Assembly: GCA_031368095.1 (NCBI GenBank)
Contig: JANLQX010000188.1
Span: 1-12,344 of the forward strand
DNA length: 12,344 nucleotides
Source: JANLQX01 sp031368095
GTDB taxonomy: Bacteria; Actinomycetota; Acidimicrobiia; Acidimicrobiales; JANYDT01
Reading direction: 5' to 3'
Part shown: one piece after another, positions 1 through 7,275 of the stretch
Layout of the letters: the number at the start of each line of letters is the position of its first letter
How positions within the stretch are numbered: position 1 is the first letter of the stretch
Made by a program: the position numbers and the translations under genes
The notes under the pieces: model-generated
What the model saw: only the letters and a program-made list of their open reading frames with translations
What the model was told of the DNA's origin: nothing
Database searches by the model: none

Positions 1-1196
1 CCGATCACGTTCGGCACCATGACCCACTCCGCCGCATCGACGAATGACGCCCACATCCACTCGGTCATGGCTTGTGGGTCGACGCCGGTGAGGAGCGCAT
101 AGTTCCCGAGCACCATGAGGCGCTGGATGTGGTGGTTGTACCCGCGGTCGGAAAGCTCGGTGACACATTGCGACACGCACCGCATCTTGGTGGGCTCACC
201 GAGAAACGCCGGTGGCACCGGCCGCGCCGCCGAGAGGCCGTTCCACGACGCAAAGTCGGGCATCCAGAGCCAGTACAAGCCCCACACGTATTCCCGCCAC
301 CCGATGACCTGACGGATGAACCCCTCGGCCGACGCGATCGGAATGCGCCCGGCCCGATACGCCGACTCCGCCGCCTCAACGCACTCGCCCGGGGTGATCA
401 GACCGAGGTTGAGCGACGAGCTCAGAAGGGTATGAGCGAGGTGCCAGTTGGTGGAAGTCATGGCGTCTTCGTGCGGACCGAAACGGGGGAGAACCTCGTC
501 GATCACTCGCCGCAATCGAAGACGCGCTTGTGATGTTGAGGTGGGCCACAGACCCGACCACGTGGCGCCAAAGGCCGAAGGGGCATAGCGAGAGATAAGC
601 GCGCTTACTTCCTCGTCGATCTCGTCAACCGGAAACGTCTCGGGCTCGGGCCAGGTGCCGCCGCCTTTGGGGATCGGCTCACGGTTTTCGTCGTCGTAGT
701 TCCACCGTCCGCCGGTCGGCTCACCGTCGGGCTCCATGAGCACGTCGAGCCGGCCTCGCTGCCACCGATAGAAGTCCTCCATCTTGAGTCGACCCTTGCG
801 GGTTTTCGTCCATGTTTCGAAGTCCTCGTAGGAACAGAGGAACTGGTCGTTGGCAACGACGTCGTCGCACCGCTTCGTCACGAAGTCGCGTCCGCGAAAC
901 GACATCGGCACCATGGCCCGGACCGACGTCGGGGCGAACTCGGCGCGGTGGGCGGCGAGGCCCGCCGATTGGGTCGTGGCCACGCGCTCATCGACGACGA
1001 AACCCTCGGCGCGCAAGGCAACGGCGAAGCGGCGCATCGAGGCCAAGACCACATGGAGACGTTGACGATGCCAACGCTTGGCCCCGAGATACGACGTGCT
1101 GGTGACACAGAGAACCTGGGTATCGGCGGGAGTGCAGCCGCGAAGCGACGCCACCTCCCGATGGCACTGGTCGCCGAAGATAAGAACCGTTCGCAC
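1..1196 (-). CDS. FeS-type bacterial cryptochrome/(6-4) photolyase-related protein, 3' end outside window
   Basis: Light-driven flavoprotein of the prokaryotic FeS-BCP family (PhrB/CryB-like, COG3046). Family members bind FAD, usually a ribityllumazine antenna and a 4Fe-4S cluster, and repair (6-4) photoproducts or signal light. The minus frame is open for 398 codons, with no stop from the GTG at 1196 to the left edge. Full-length relatives have about 500 residues. The N-terminus carries the alpha/beta-domain opening VLIFGDQ (residues 4-10). Family signatures follow: WNYDDENREPIPKG in the first half, RFGPHEDAM, ASAEGFIRQVIGWREYVWGLYW-type helical FAD-domain sequence, and HHIQRLMVLGN near the edge. 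Cys340, just before HHIQRLM, corresponds in position to the first cluster cysteine of PhrB. The other three cluster cysteines would lie outside the window. The GTG is chosen because it places GDQ as in relatives. It lies 32 bases after the MBL gene stop on the same strand, so co-transcription is possible, although a TATCGT lies 8 bases upstream. Confidence 0.9.
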   Translation of the reverse strand, partial: MRTVLIFGDQCHREVASLRGCTPADTQVLCVTSTSYLGAKRWHRQRLHVVLASMRRFAVALRAEGFVVDERVATTQSAGLAAHRAEFAPTSVRAMVPMSFRGRDFVTKRCDDVVANDQFLCSYEDFETWTKTRKGRLKMEDFYRWQRGRLDVLMEPDGEPTGGRWNYDDENREPIPKGGGTWPEPETFPVDEIDEEVSALISRYAPSAFGATWSGLWPTSTSQARLRLRRVIDEVLPRFGPHEDAMTSTNWHLAHTLLSSSLNLGLITPGECVEAAESAYRAGRIPIASAEGFIRQVIGWREYVWGLYWLWMPDFASWNGLSAARPVPPAFLGEPTKMRCVSQCVTELSDRGYNHHIQRLMVLGNYALLTGVDPQAMTEWMWASFVDAAEWVMVPNVI

Positions 1197-1204
1197 GCCG
1201 GTCG

Positions 1205-1210
1205 ACGATA
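1205..1210 (-). promoter_or_regulatory. Candidate -10 element (TATCGT) for leaderless photolyase transcript
   Basis: On the minus strand TATCGT stands 8 bases before the GTG of the photolyase gene, and no Shine-Dalgarno sequence is visible. A -10 here would start the RNA at or next to the GTG. No convincing -35 is seen, so this rests on spacing and on the same pattern at other genes in the window. Confidence 0.3.
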
Positions 1211-1228
1211 GGACGGGCGCGCCGCTAC

Positions 1229-2233
1229 TTACACAGCACGGAACACACCGGACGCAACTTCCATCACGCCGCCGTCACGAACGAGTCGGGCCACGTGCAT
1301 GCCCATCGACCGACGCTCCACGTTGTCGACCCACACGATCTCCACGCCCGGTCGGTAGATGAAGCGATGGGCCACGATCTCATCCATGGTTCGCGGCTCG
1401 TCGAGAAACGAAAGCAGGCGCGCCTCCCGCGCTCCAATGACGGCCCCGAACGCGTCGACCTGGGCTCGGAACTCGTCGTGGCCCTCGACGATTCCCTTGT
1501 GGTGGAAGGTCACGTACCACCGCGCCTCGATCTCGCGAACCCGGGCCAGCGAACGTTCGAAATCTTCGAGGTCCGACCAATGATCGCCGTAGTAGGGACC
1601 AAAGGCCGAAAGGTCAACGTCGGCAACGAACAGCACGCCTTCGGGCTCGACGAGGAAGGCGCTGTGCCCGCGGGTGTGGCCAGGAAGATGCACGACTTCC
1701 ACCCGAAGACCACCGCCCAGGTCGAAGGTCTGGCCATCGTCGAACCCGGCAGCATCGAGGCGTGGCTGGTAGTGGAAATCGTCGACGAGCTGCGGTGCAA
1801 ATACCTCCTCCGCCTCGGGACTCATGCCGTACACATCGAGGAGACCCCGCAGTGATCGCAACGCCGGCGCGTCCGCATGGTGGGCGTGCAGCGTTGCGTT
1901 CGGGAACACATGGCATCCGGCCAGGTGGTCCTCGTGGGCATGGCTGACCAGCATTCGGTCGACTCGTTCCGTCGGAACCCCGCCTCGCTCGGACACGGCC
2001 AGCGACGGATCAATCAGGAGGGTCTCGTCGGGTCCCGACACGAGCAGCGACGTGCCGTAGGGATACCGTCCGGCGTTGGGGCCGACGAGGGCGATGACGT
2101 GGTCACGACGATGGCCGAGCCGGAGATCAGTGTCGAGGAGCGGGGTCACGCCTGCGAGTTTGGCCGATAGCCCCACGGTGGACGGTATCTCGACGGTGGC
2201 CGGAACAGGAGAAACTGGGTCCGTGATCGACAT
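1229..2233 (-). CDS. MBL-fold metallo-hydrolase (beta-lactamase-superfamily, glyoxalase II-like)
   Basis: A 334-residue metallo-beta-lactamase-fold hydrolase, probably cytoplasmic and binding two metals. The signature SHAHEDH (H98, H100, D102, H103) is followed by the third-motif His in HLPGHTRGH (H186), the bridging Asp in VADVD (D205) and a late His pair in FHHKG (H244/245). All canonical metal ligands are therefore present. A C-terminal extension (about 265-334) resembles the helical tail of uncharacterised MBL hydrolases; the substrate cannot be told from the sequence. The frame stays open to 2341, but the ATG at 2233 is preferred: it has a GGAAG-like ribosome site just upstream and avoids extending deep into the divergent gene. 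Even so, the 5' end overlaps the start of the XdhC-like gene by 11 bases. The photolyase gene follows 32 bases downstream on the same strand, but no functional link is known to me. Confidence 0.85.
   Translation of the reverse strand: MSITDPVSPVPATVEIPSTVGLSAKLAGVTPLLDTDLRLGHRRDHVIALVGPNAGRYPYGTSLLVSGPDETLLIDPSLAVSERGGVPTERVDRMLVSHAHEDHLAGCHVFPNATLHAHHADAPALRSLRGLLDVYGMSPEAEEVFAPQLVDDFHYQPRLDAAGFDDGQTFDLGGGLRVEVVHLPGHTRGHSAFLVEPEGVLFVADVDLSAFGPYYGDHWSDLEDFERSLARVREIEARWYVTFHHKGIVEGHDEFRAQVDAFGAVIGAREARLLSFLDEPRTMDEIVAHRFIYRPGVEIVWVDNVERRSMGMHVARLVRDGGVMEVASGVFRAV
2207..2211 (+). promoter_or_regulatory. Ribosome binding site AGGAG that sets the start of the XdhC-like gene
   Basis: AGGAG lies 11 bases before the GTG at 2223. 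It supports this start over upstream start codons in the same open frame, which reaches back to 2076 across the divergent MBL gene. Confidence 0.5.
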
Positions 2234-3239
2234 CGCCGCTTCCGTTCGCCGCTGGAATTCCGAGAACGTCCACGTGGTGGTCGCCCGCTTCGTTGGGCTC
2301 CAAGGGTTCGGTGGCCGTCGGGCCGACGAATCGCTCGCCATCGCTTCAACCGGCGAGCGAGCCGGGTCGCTTCTCGGAGGCGCCGCCGAAGACGTGATCG
2401 CCGAGGCGGCGGCCCGCGTGGCGCCCGGTCAGGCGCTGCTGCTCAATGTGTCGGTGGCCGACGACCGGGCCGTTGGCTGTGGGTTGGCGTGTGGCGGGCG
2501 AGCCGAACTTCTGATGCAGTCGGCGTCGGACATTCCGTCGTCGGCGTGGGAGTCGATGGCGGCCGGTGACGCGGTGGTGGTCGCCACGATCGCCGAAGGT
2601 CCGAGCCTCGGTCGCACGCTCGCCCTGCATCCCGACGGCACACTCGTTGGCGATCTCGGCGATCCGTCGGTCACCCTGGAGGCGGTCGAGGCGGCGCGTT
2701 CCATGCTTGCTCGCCCCAAGGACCTCACCAGAACCGTGACCACCGAGGCCGGCCCGGTTGTGGTGTCGCTGATGAGGCCGGCGACGCGAGTTCTGTGTGT
2801 GGGCGAGGCCGTGCTGGCCGATGCCCTCGTCGCCCAGGGTGTCCTGCTCGGCTGGACAACGTCGGTCGTGTCCGACCGCATCGCCCGAGACGAACTCGTG
2901 GCCGCCGCCGCCCACCTCGGACCCGGCGATGCGCTCGTGGTCCTCTCCCACGACCTCGTCGCATCGTGCGCCGCCCTCGACGCCGCTCTCCGAGGTCGAT
3001 GTGGGTACCTCGGCGCGCTCGGATCCAGACATACTCAAGACGCTCGAGCCGACACGTTACGGACCGTGCACGGCCACAACGTCGCCTCCGTCGCTCGCAT
3101 CCACGGCCCGGTTGGTCTCGACCTCGGCTCCCGGACTCCGGCCGAAACGGCGTTGGCCATCGTGGCCGAAATCGTTGCTGCGCTGGCCGGCCGCAGCGCG
3201 GTCAGCCTCCGCGCCTCGACGGGTCCGCTCAACGGGTGA
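2223..3239 (+). CDS. XdhC/CoxI-family molybdenum hydroxylase maturation protein
   Basis: A 338-residue protein of the XdhC/CoxI family. Members bind and sulfurate molybdenum cofactor and deliver it to xanthine-dehydrogenase- or CO-dehydrogenase-type hydroxylases in the cytoplasm. The N-terminal XdhC_CoxI half carries VGCGLACGG (84-92). The C-terminal Rossmann-like half carries ALVVLSHD (237-244), YLGALGSRHTQDAR (262-275) and IHGPVGLDLGSRTPAETALA (293-312), all strong family signatures. The usual GSVSGGC-type motif near residue 48 reads GSLLGGAAED here, without its Cys. The GTG at 2223 follows AGGAG and gives a normal N-terminus; longer versions would run into the MBL gene. No molybdenum-hydroxylase subunit gene lies in the window, so its partner enzyme is elsewhere. 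A perfect 11-bp hairpin spans the stop codon. Confidence 0.85.
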   Translation: MIDIAASVRRWNSENVHVVVARFVGLQGFGGRRADESLAIASTGERAGSLLGGAAEDVIAEAAARVAPGQALLLNVSVADDRAVGCGLACGGRAELLMQSASDIPSSAWESMAAGDAVVVATIAEGPSLGRTLALHPDGTLVGDLGDPSVTLEAVEAARSMLARPKDLTRTVTTEAGPVVVSLMRPATRVLCVGEAVLADALVAQGVLLGWTTSVVSDRIARDELVAAAAHLGPGDALVVLSHDLVASCAALDAALRGRCGYLGALGSRHTQDARADTLRTVHGHNVASVARIHGPVGLDLGSRTPAETALAIVAEIVAALAGRSAVSLRASTGPLNG

Positions 3240-3254
3240 GTCGGCGGACCCGTC
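3218..3254 (+). terminator. Hairpin across the XdhC-like stop codon, probable terminator without U-tract
   Basis: Perfect 11-bp inverted repeat: GACGGGTCCGC at 3218-3228 pairs with GCGGACCCGTC at 3244-3254 around a 15-base loop that contains the TGA stop (3237-3239). No T-run follows, as is common for GC-rich actinobacterial terminators. It separates the XdhC-like gene from the amidohydrolase. Confidence 0.55.
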
Positions 3255-3274
3255 ATGGGGCGGCGTCGGCCTCG

Positions 3275-3280
3275 TAGAGT
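3275..3280 (+). promoter_or_regulatory. Candidate -10 element (TAGAGT) for leaderless amidohydrolase transcript
   Basis: TAGAGT is separated from the amidohydrolase ATG (3287) by 6 bases, the spacing expected if transcription starts at the start codon. There is no Shine-Dalgarno sequence. A clear -35 is not visible; the upstream terminator hairpin occupies that area. Confidence 0.4.
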
Positions 3281-3286
3281 TCGTCC

Positions 3287-4495
3287 ATGACCTACGCCGA
3301 AGGAAGGTTCATCCACGACGCCGACTCGCATGTGATGGAGACCCCGGACTGGATCGAAGACCATCTCGACCCGAAGTGGCGAGGCCGAACCGTGCCGCTG
3401 TCGATCAATACCGTCGGTGGCAAGAACGATTCGATCCTCGACTGGTGCATCAAGGCCAACGACGATCCCGAATTTCGCGCCGACGACCGGTCGCAGTTGA
3501 TGCTTCGCAAGAACTGGGCGGCGCTCGGCGCGTTTCGGGCTGCCGACCGTCCCGAGGCGCTCGATCATCTCGGCTTCGCCAGCCAACTCGTCTTCAACAC
3601 CTTCGCATCAATTCCGATGGCTGCCGCCGAGCATCACGAAAATCCCGGAGTTCCGATGGCGATGGCAACTGCCCACAACCGGGCCATCACCGAGTTCTGC
3701 TCCACGGACCATCGCCTGCTGCCGGTTGGCTATGTGTCACTCGCCGATCCGGTCGACGCGGCCCGCGTGGCACGCGACGCGGTTGAACTGGGCTGCGCCG
3801 CGTTGATGATCGCCAGTGAGTGCCCCAAGGATCGCTCACCCAGTCACGTCGACTTCGATGCCGTGTGGGCGATTGCCCAGGATGCCGAGACGCCCGTGGT
3901 GTTCCACGTGGGCGGCGGCGGTCCGCTGCTCTCGCCCACGTACTTTGCCAACGGCCTTCCTCCGGTACCCGACTTTCACGGCGGCGCCGAGAACTTCCGT
4001 TCCGTTGACTACATGGCAATTCCCAACCCACCGATGCAGACGCTTGCGGCGCTGATTTTTGACGGAGTCCTGGACCGATTTCCCCGCCTGAAATGGGGAG
4101 TGATCGAGCAGGGCGGATCGTGGCTGCCGGGTTGGATGCGCAACCTCGACGCCGCGTTCGGCGCGTTCCGTAAGAACGAAGCGCGCTTACAAGCGCTGTC
4201 GGCGCCGCCGAGTGAAATCGTTCGCCGTCAGGTGCGGGTCACGCCATATCCGCACGAGGACACCGGCTGGATCGTGGCCAACGCCGGTCCGGAGATCTGC
4301 ATGTTCTCGTCCGATTATCCCCATGTGGAGGGTGGACGGAACCCGCTCAAACGCTTCGACGAATCGCTACTCGGCACCACCGACCACGTCCGTCAGGCGT
4401 TCTACTCCGACAACTTCGCCGATCTGATGGGTGACGTTCTCGTACGCCGAGGCCTGGCTACCACGGGCGCGTTGACCTCGCTCGCCCAGCACTGA
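3287..4495 (+). CDS. Amidohydrolase-2 family metal-dependent hydrolase (PF04909)
   Basis: A 402-residue TIM-barrel amidohydrolase of the ACMS-decarboxylase/Amidohydro_2 group, presumably cytoplasmic. The opening IHDADSHVMETPDW is the family signature, with candidate ligands D13 and H15. Further sites are the barrel His in PVVFHVGGGG (H207), a conserved WGVIEQGGSWLPGWM stretch (about 270-284) and the late-strand Asp in FSSDYPHVEGG (D343). The sequence resembles actinobacterial proteins often labelled predicted TIM-barrel hydrolases, of unknown substrate. Many act as decarboxylases or hydrolases on aromatic or carboxylate compounds, but nothing here fixes which. The ATG is supported by the usual N-terminus and by TAGAGT 6 bases upstream. 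glgA begins 15 bases after the stop, so the two are probably co-transcribed, without an obvious metabolic link. Confidence 0.85.
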   Translation: MTYAEGRFIHDADSHVMETPDWIEDHLDPKWRGRTVPLSINTVGGKNDSILDWCIKANDDPEFRADDRSQLMLRKNWAALGAFRAADRPEALDHLGFASQLVFNTFASIPMAAAEHHENPGVPMAMATAHNRAITEFCSTDHRLLPVGYVSLADPVDAARVARDAVELGCAALMIASECPKDRSPSHVDFDAVWAIAQDAETPVVFHVGGGGPLLSPTYFANGLPPVPDFHGGAENFRSVDYMAIPNPPMQTLAALIFDGVLDRFPRLKWGVIEQGGSWLPGWMRNLDAAFGAFRKNEARLQALSAPPSEIVRRQVRVTPYPHEDTGWIVANAGPEICMFSSDYPHVEGGRNPLKRFDESLLGTTDHVRQAFYSDNFADLMGDVLVRRGLATTGALTSLAQH

Positions 4496-4496
4496 A

Positions 4497-4510
4497 CGAA
4501 AGCCCTTTCG
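4497..4510 (+). other. Small inverted repeat abutting the glgA start codon
   Basis: CGAAA (4497-4501) pairs with TTTCG (4506-4510) around GCCC. The second arm touches the ATG of glgA. The 15-base gap between the amidohydrolase stop and glgA has no good Shine-Dalgarno sequence, so this hairpin occupies the place of the ribosome site. It may favour coupled re-initiation, or may be chance. Confidence 0.3.
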
Positions 4511-5929
4511 ATGCCTCCTTCGCAACCGCTGCGCGTCTTGTTTGCCACCGCCGAGCTGGCCCCACTGGTCCGAGTGGGAGGGCTAGCGGAGGCGGCCGGC
4601 GGTCTCGTACAGGCGCTTCGTCGCGCCGACGTCAAGGTTGATCTGATCGTCCCTGACTACACCGGACCGACTTCGCCCGTCTTGATCGATGAAGTGGTCG
4701 AGGCCATCGAGCTGCCGGAGTGGGCCGGGGGTATGGGCTCGGCGCGGACTGGGATACTCGATGGATACGGCGAGATCACCCTCGTGGACGTTCCGGGCAT
4801 CCATCGCCCGCACCCCTACGTGCCGCCCGGTGAAGCCGACGGGTGGCCCGATAACGATCAGCGCTTCTTTGCGTTCTCTTTCGCCGCCGCGGAACTGGCT
4901 GTTCGTCGAGGGGTCGACGTGGTGCACGTGAATGACTGGCACACGGCTGCCGCGCTCGGGTTCCTTCCGGCGACGGTGCGCACCGTCCTCTCGTTGCACA
5001 ACCTGGCTTACCAGGGGTGGTGTGACCGTGGGTGGCTGAATGTTCTGCGCGCTGAATATCGGCACGCATATGATCTGGAGCACTCGTGCAATCCGTTGGC
5101 CGGAGCGATCGGGCTTGCTGATCGCGTCGTGGCCGTGAGTCCGCACTATGCCGACGAAATCCGGACCGTGGCCGAAGGTGCTGGGCTCCACGAGTTGCTG
5201 GCCGAGCGCGGTTCGGCGCTGGTCGGCATCCTCAACGGCATCGATACCGACGCATGGGATCCGTCGACCGACGAGGCATTGGCCGAACGGTTCCGGCTTC
5301 GCACGGTGACCAATGCCAAGAAGCGCAACGGCGACGCGCTGCGAGCCGAGGTGGGCCTGGATCCAAGCGACGGCCCACTCATCGCCATGGTCACTCGATT
5401 GGTCGGGCAGAAAGGCGTTGACATCGCCCTTGATGCGACCGTCGCGCTTCCGAGCATCAACGCCCAGTTCGTGCTGCTGGGGGCCGGTGATCCGGCGTTG
5501 TCGGCCGACGCCCGCAGCGTCGAGCACCTCGTACCTGACCGGGTGCGGTTCATCGAAGGTTTCGATCTTGGACTTGCGCACCGCCTGTTCGCGGCGAGCG
5601 ACATGTTCGTCATGCCCAGTCGCTTCGAGCCGTGCGGTCTCGCCCAGATGCAGGCCATGCGCTACGGCAGCCTGCCGATTGTGACTGACGTCGGGGGTCT
5701 GCACGACACCGTGGTCGACGGTGACATCAGCGACGAAGGCACCGGGTTCGTCTGTCGGTCGGTGAGTGCCGCCGGCTTGGTCGACGCGCTCCACCGGGCC
5801 ACACGGGCGTGGCAGGTCAAGGGCCGTCGGCAGACGCTGATTCGCAACGCCATGTCGATCGACTGGTCCTGGGATGCGCCGGCCGGTTCCTACGTGGACC
5901 TCTACCACACACTGGTTTCGGCGCGGTAG
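4511..5929 (+). CDS. glgA: Glycogen synthase, GT5 family (ADP-glucose type)
   Basis: A 472-residue cytoplasmic glycosyltransferase that elongates alpha-1,4-glucan from a nucleotide-glucose donor. The length matches bacterial GlgA (about 477). The GT-B fold is complete. The N-domain has LVRVGGLAEAAGGL (19-32), VNDWHTA (140-146) and HNLAYQG (163-169); NGID precedes WDP. The C-domain has TRLVGQKGVD (295-304, with R296 and K301 matching donor-phosphate residues) and SRFEPCGLAQMQAMRYGSLP (370-389, with E373 and C375), followed by DVGGLHDTV and GTGF. One deviation: the first motif, normally K-x-GGL, has Arg21 for the usual Lys. Mycobacterial-type glycogen synthases (GlgM) belong to GT4, so a GT5 enzyme is a modest pointer to a non-mycobacterial lineage. 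It lies 15 bases after the amidohydrolase and is followed by a hairpin. No glgB, glgC or glgP is in view. Confidence 0.93.
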   Translation: MPPSQPLRVLFATAELAPLVRVGGLAEAAGGLVQALRRADVKVDLIVPDYTGPTSPVLIDEVVEAIELPEWAGGMGSARTGILDGYGEITLVDVPGIHRPHPYVPPGEADGWPDNDQRFFAFSFAAAELAVRRGVDVVHVNDWHTAAALGFLPATVRTVLSLHNLAYQGWCDRGWLNVLRAEYRHAYDLEHSCNPLAGAIGLADRVVAVSPHYADEIRTVAEGAGLHELLAERGSALVGILNGIDTDAWDPSTDEALAERFRLRTVTNAKKRNGDALRAEVGLDPSDGPLIAMVTRLVGQKGVDIALDATVALPSINAQFVLLGAGDPALSADARSVEHLVPDRVRFIEGFDLGLAHRLFAASDMFVMPSRFEPCGLAQMQAMRYGSLPIVTDVGGLHDTVVDGDISDEGTGFVCRSVSAAGLVDALHRATRAWQVKGRRQTLIRNAMSIDWSWDAPAGSYVDLYHTLVSAR

Positions 5930-5931
5930 GC

Positions 5932-5951
5932 CTGCTCCGAACCCGGAGCGG
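5932..5951 (+). terminator. Hairpin just after glgA, possible terminator
   Basis: GCTCCG (5934-5939) pairs perfectly with CGGAGC (5944-5949) around an AACC loop, and can be extended by one G-T and one C-G pair. It starts 3 bases after the glgA stop. There is no T-run. Confidence 0.4.
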
Positions 5952-5989
5952 CTACAGAACGGACGGCGGCGCGTCGATGGACGGAGGGC

Positions 5990-7264
5990 ATGTCCGCTGT
6001 TGCCCCGACCGCCGTCGCCGTTCCTGCGCCGCGTGACGTTCAGGCGATCCCTGCGCTGGAGCGCGCCAGTCACGCTCTTGCGCTGACCGTCCTTGGACTG
6101 GCCCCCCTGTTCCTGGTCGTCTCGGGCGACCCGTCAACGTGGAAACGCGGGGTGATCCTCCAGCTGGTCGACGTCGTCCTCGTCGCCCTTCTCGCGGCGC
6201 GCAGCCGAGCAGTCGCGGGCCGTATCCGGGGCGATTTTGCGAGTGTGACGACGGCACTCGTCGGTCTGTTTCTTGCGCTCGGCCTCTCGGCGGCGATCCA
6301 TCCGGCCATCACGGGAGTCATGACCCTTGCCCGGTTCGGTGGTGCCATCGCTCTGGTCGACGTGCTCGCCCATGGCCCCCGCGCCGTGCGAACGTCGGCG
6401 GCCAAACTCTGGGTCGGATGGACCGTCGCTGAGGGAGTCGTGGCCGTGGCCCAAAAGTCTCTCGGACGGGCCATCGGCGTTCCCGGTGAGGTCGGAATTC
6501 CGTTCGAAACGCTTGGAGCATTTTCTGTTCCGACGGGTACGTCGTATGGGCCTCATCCGATCGCGGCAATGGGTCTCGTTGCTATCGGCCTTGGCATCTT
6601 CGGCGTGCATCACCGGCTCGTGACTCGTCCGTGGGCCGTTGCCGGCTCCTGCGCCGGCGCCGTGATCGTGGGCATCACGTGTGGCACCGCTGGTGCACTT
6701 TCGCTCATCACTCTTCTGGTGGCCGGAGTCGTTGCGATGGTCCGCGGTCGTCGAGCGAAACCGTCGATCCTTCGCATGGTTGGCCCGGTCTTTGCCGCCG
6801 TCGTTATTGCCTTCTCAATGGCGGCGGCAACCTCGCTCGACGGGTGGCGATTCAAGGCGGACCGCACCGCCACGACCGACGTGGCGGCGGCGTCCAACGG
6901 GCGCGCCGGGATGATCGACGAAAGTCTCGCCATGATTCGCCGTTGGCCGATGTTTGGCGTGGGACCGGGCCGCTTCCTGGCCACTCGCGATGCGCATGCT
7001 GACATCGCCGCGCGGGCGACCGAAGACCAGGCCGTTCACAACGTTCCGCTCCTGATCGTGACGGAGTCCGGAGCCCTCGGCGCCGCTGCTCTAACGCTCG
7101 TTGTGCTGGCCGTGTTCCGACAGGTGCGAAGGCGCGCGTTCGCGCTCACCCTGCTTTCAGCAATGCTCGGCCATGCGTTGTTCGACCACGCGCCATGGAC
7201 GTTCGGCTTCGGCATGGTGCAACTCGCCCTCGTGATCGGCTTCGCCACCGCCCACGACACGTAA
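5990..7264 (+). CDS. O-antigen ligase/polymerase-like polytopic membrane protein (Wzy_C/PF04932-like)
   Basis: A 424-residue integral membrane protein with about ten hydrophobic segments (roughly 28-45, 55-71, 86-104, 110-127, 138-156, 187-206, 215-232, 234-251, 262-280 and a C-terminal set from 352). The family signature is the loop between late helices: GRAGMIDESLAMIRRWPMFG plus VGPGRF (304-329), then VHNVPLLIVTESGALG (349-364). R305, H350 and E359 stand where O-antigen ligases and Wzy polymerases have conserved polar residues. Such proteins join or polymerise undecaprenyl-linked glycans outside the membrane. In a probable monoderm an exopolysaccharide or wall-glycan role is more likely than LPS ligation (inference). 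GGAGGG lies before the ATG, but only 2-3 bases away, closer than ideal. A secreted M15 peptidase gene begins 11 bases after the stop, suggesting an envelope pair. Confidence 0.75.
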   Translation: MSAVAPTAVAVPAPRDVQAIPALERASHALALTVLGLAPLFLVVSGDPSTWKRGVILQLVDVVLVALLAARSRAVAGRIRGDFASVTTALVGLFLALGLSAAIHPAITGVMTLARFGGAIALVDVLAHGPRAVRTSAAKLWVGWTVAEGVVAVAQKSLGRAIGVPGEVGIPFETLGAFSVPTGTSYGPHPIAAMGLVAIGLGIFGVHHRLVTRPWAVAGSCAGAVIVGITCGTAGALSLITLLVAGVVAMVRGRRAKPSILRMVGPVFAAVVIAFSMAAATSLDGWRFKADRTATTDVAAASNGRAGMIDESLAMIRRWPMFGVGPGRFLATRDAHADIAARATEDQAVHNVPLLIVTESGALGAAALTLVVLAVFRQVRRRAFALTLLSAMLGHALFDHAPWTFGFGMVQLALVIGFATAHDT

Positions 7265-7267
7265 GCT
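7262..7267 (+). promoter_or_regulatory. Possible -10 element (TAAGCT) before the M15 peptidase gene
   Basis: TAAGCT overlaps the stop codon of the membrane-protein gene and lies 8 bases before the GTG of the peptidase. It could allow separate leaderless expression. No -35 is convincing, and the TAA must be there as a stop codon anyway, so the support is weak. Confidence 0.2.
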
Positions 7268-7275
7268 TGGCCGCC

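Noticed and set aside
65..1108. Several short minus-strand and plus-strand open frames across the left edge
   Set aside because: They are shadows of the long photolyase frame, which is open without interruption from 1196 to the edge and carries family motifs throughout. I checked the frame for stops and found none, so this is not a broken gene.
2234..2341. Longer N-terminus for the MBL hydrolase
   Set aside because: The extra 36 residues are Arg/Pro/Thr-rich, without family similarity, and lie inside the divergent XdhC-like gene. The ATG at 2233 has a better ribosome site.
2346..3038. Long minus-strand open frame opposite the XdhC-like gene (230 codons)
   Set aside because: It has no recognisable domain and low-complexity Arg/Gly-rich composition, typical of antisense frames in GC-rich coding DNA. 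The plus frame has clear XdhC signatures.
4583..6073. 496-codon minus-strand open frame opposite glgA
   Set aside because: It is longer than glgA but has no family motif and crosses the glgA stop and hairpin. It is an artefact of codon bias on the opposite strand.
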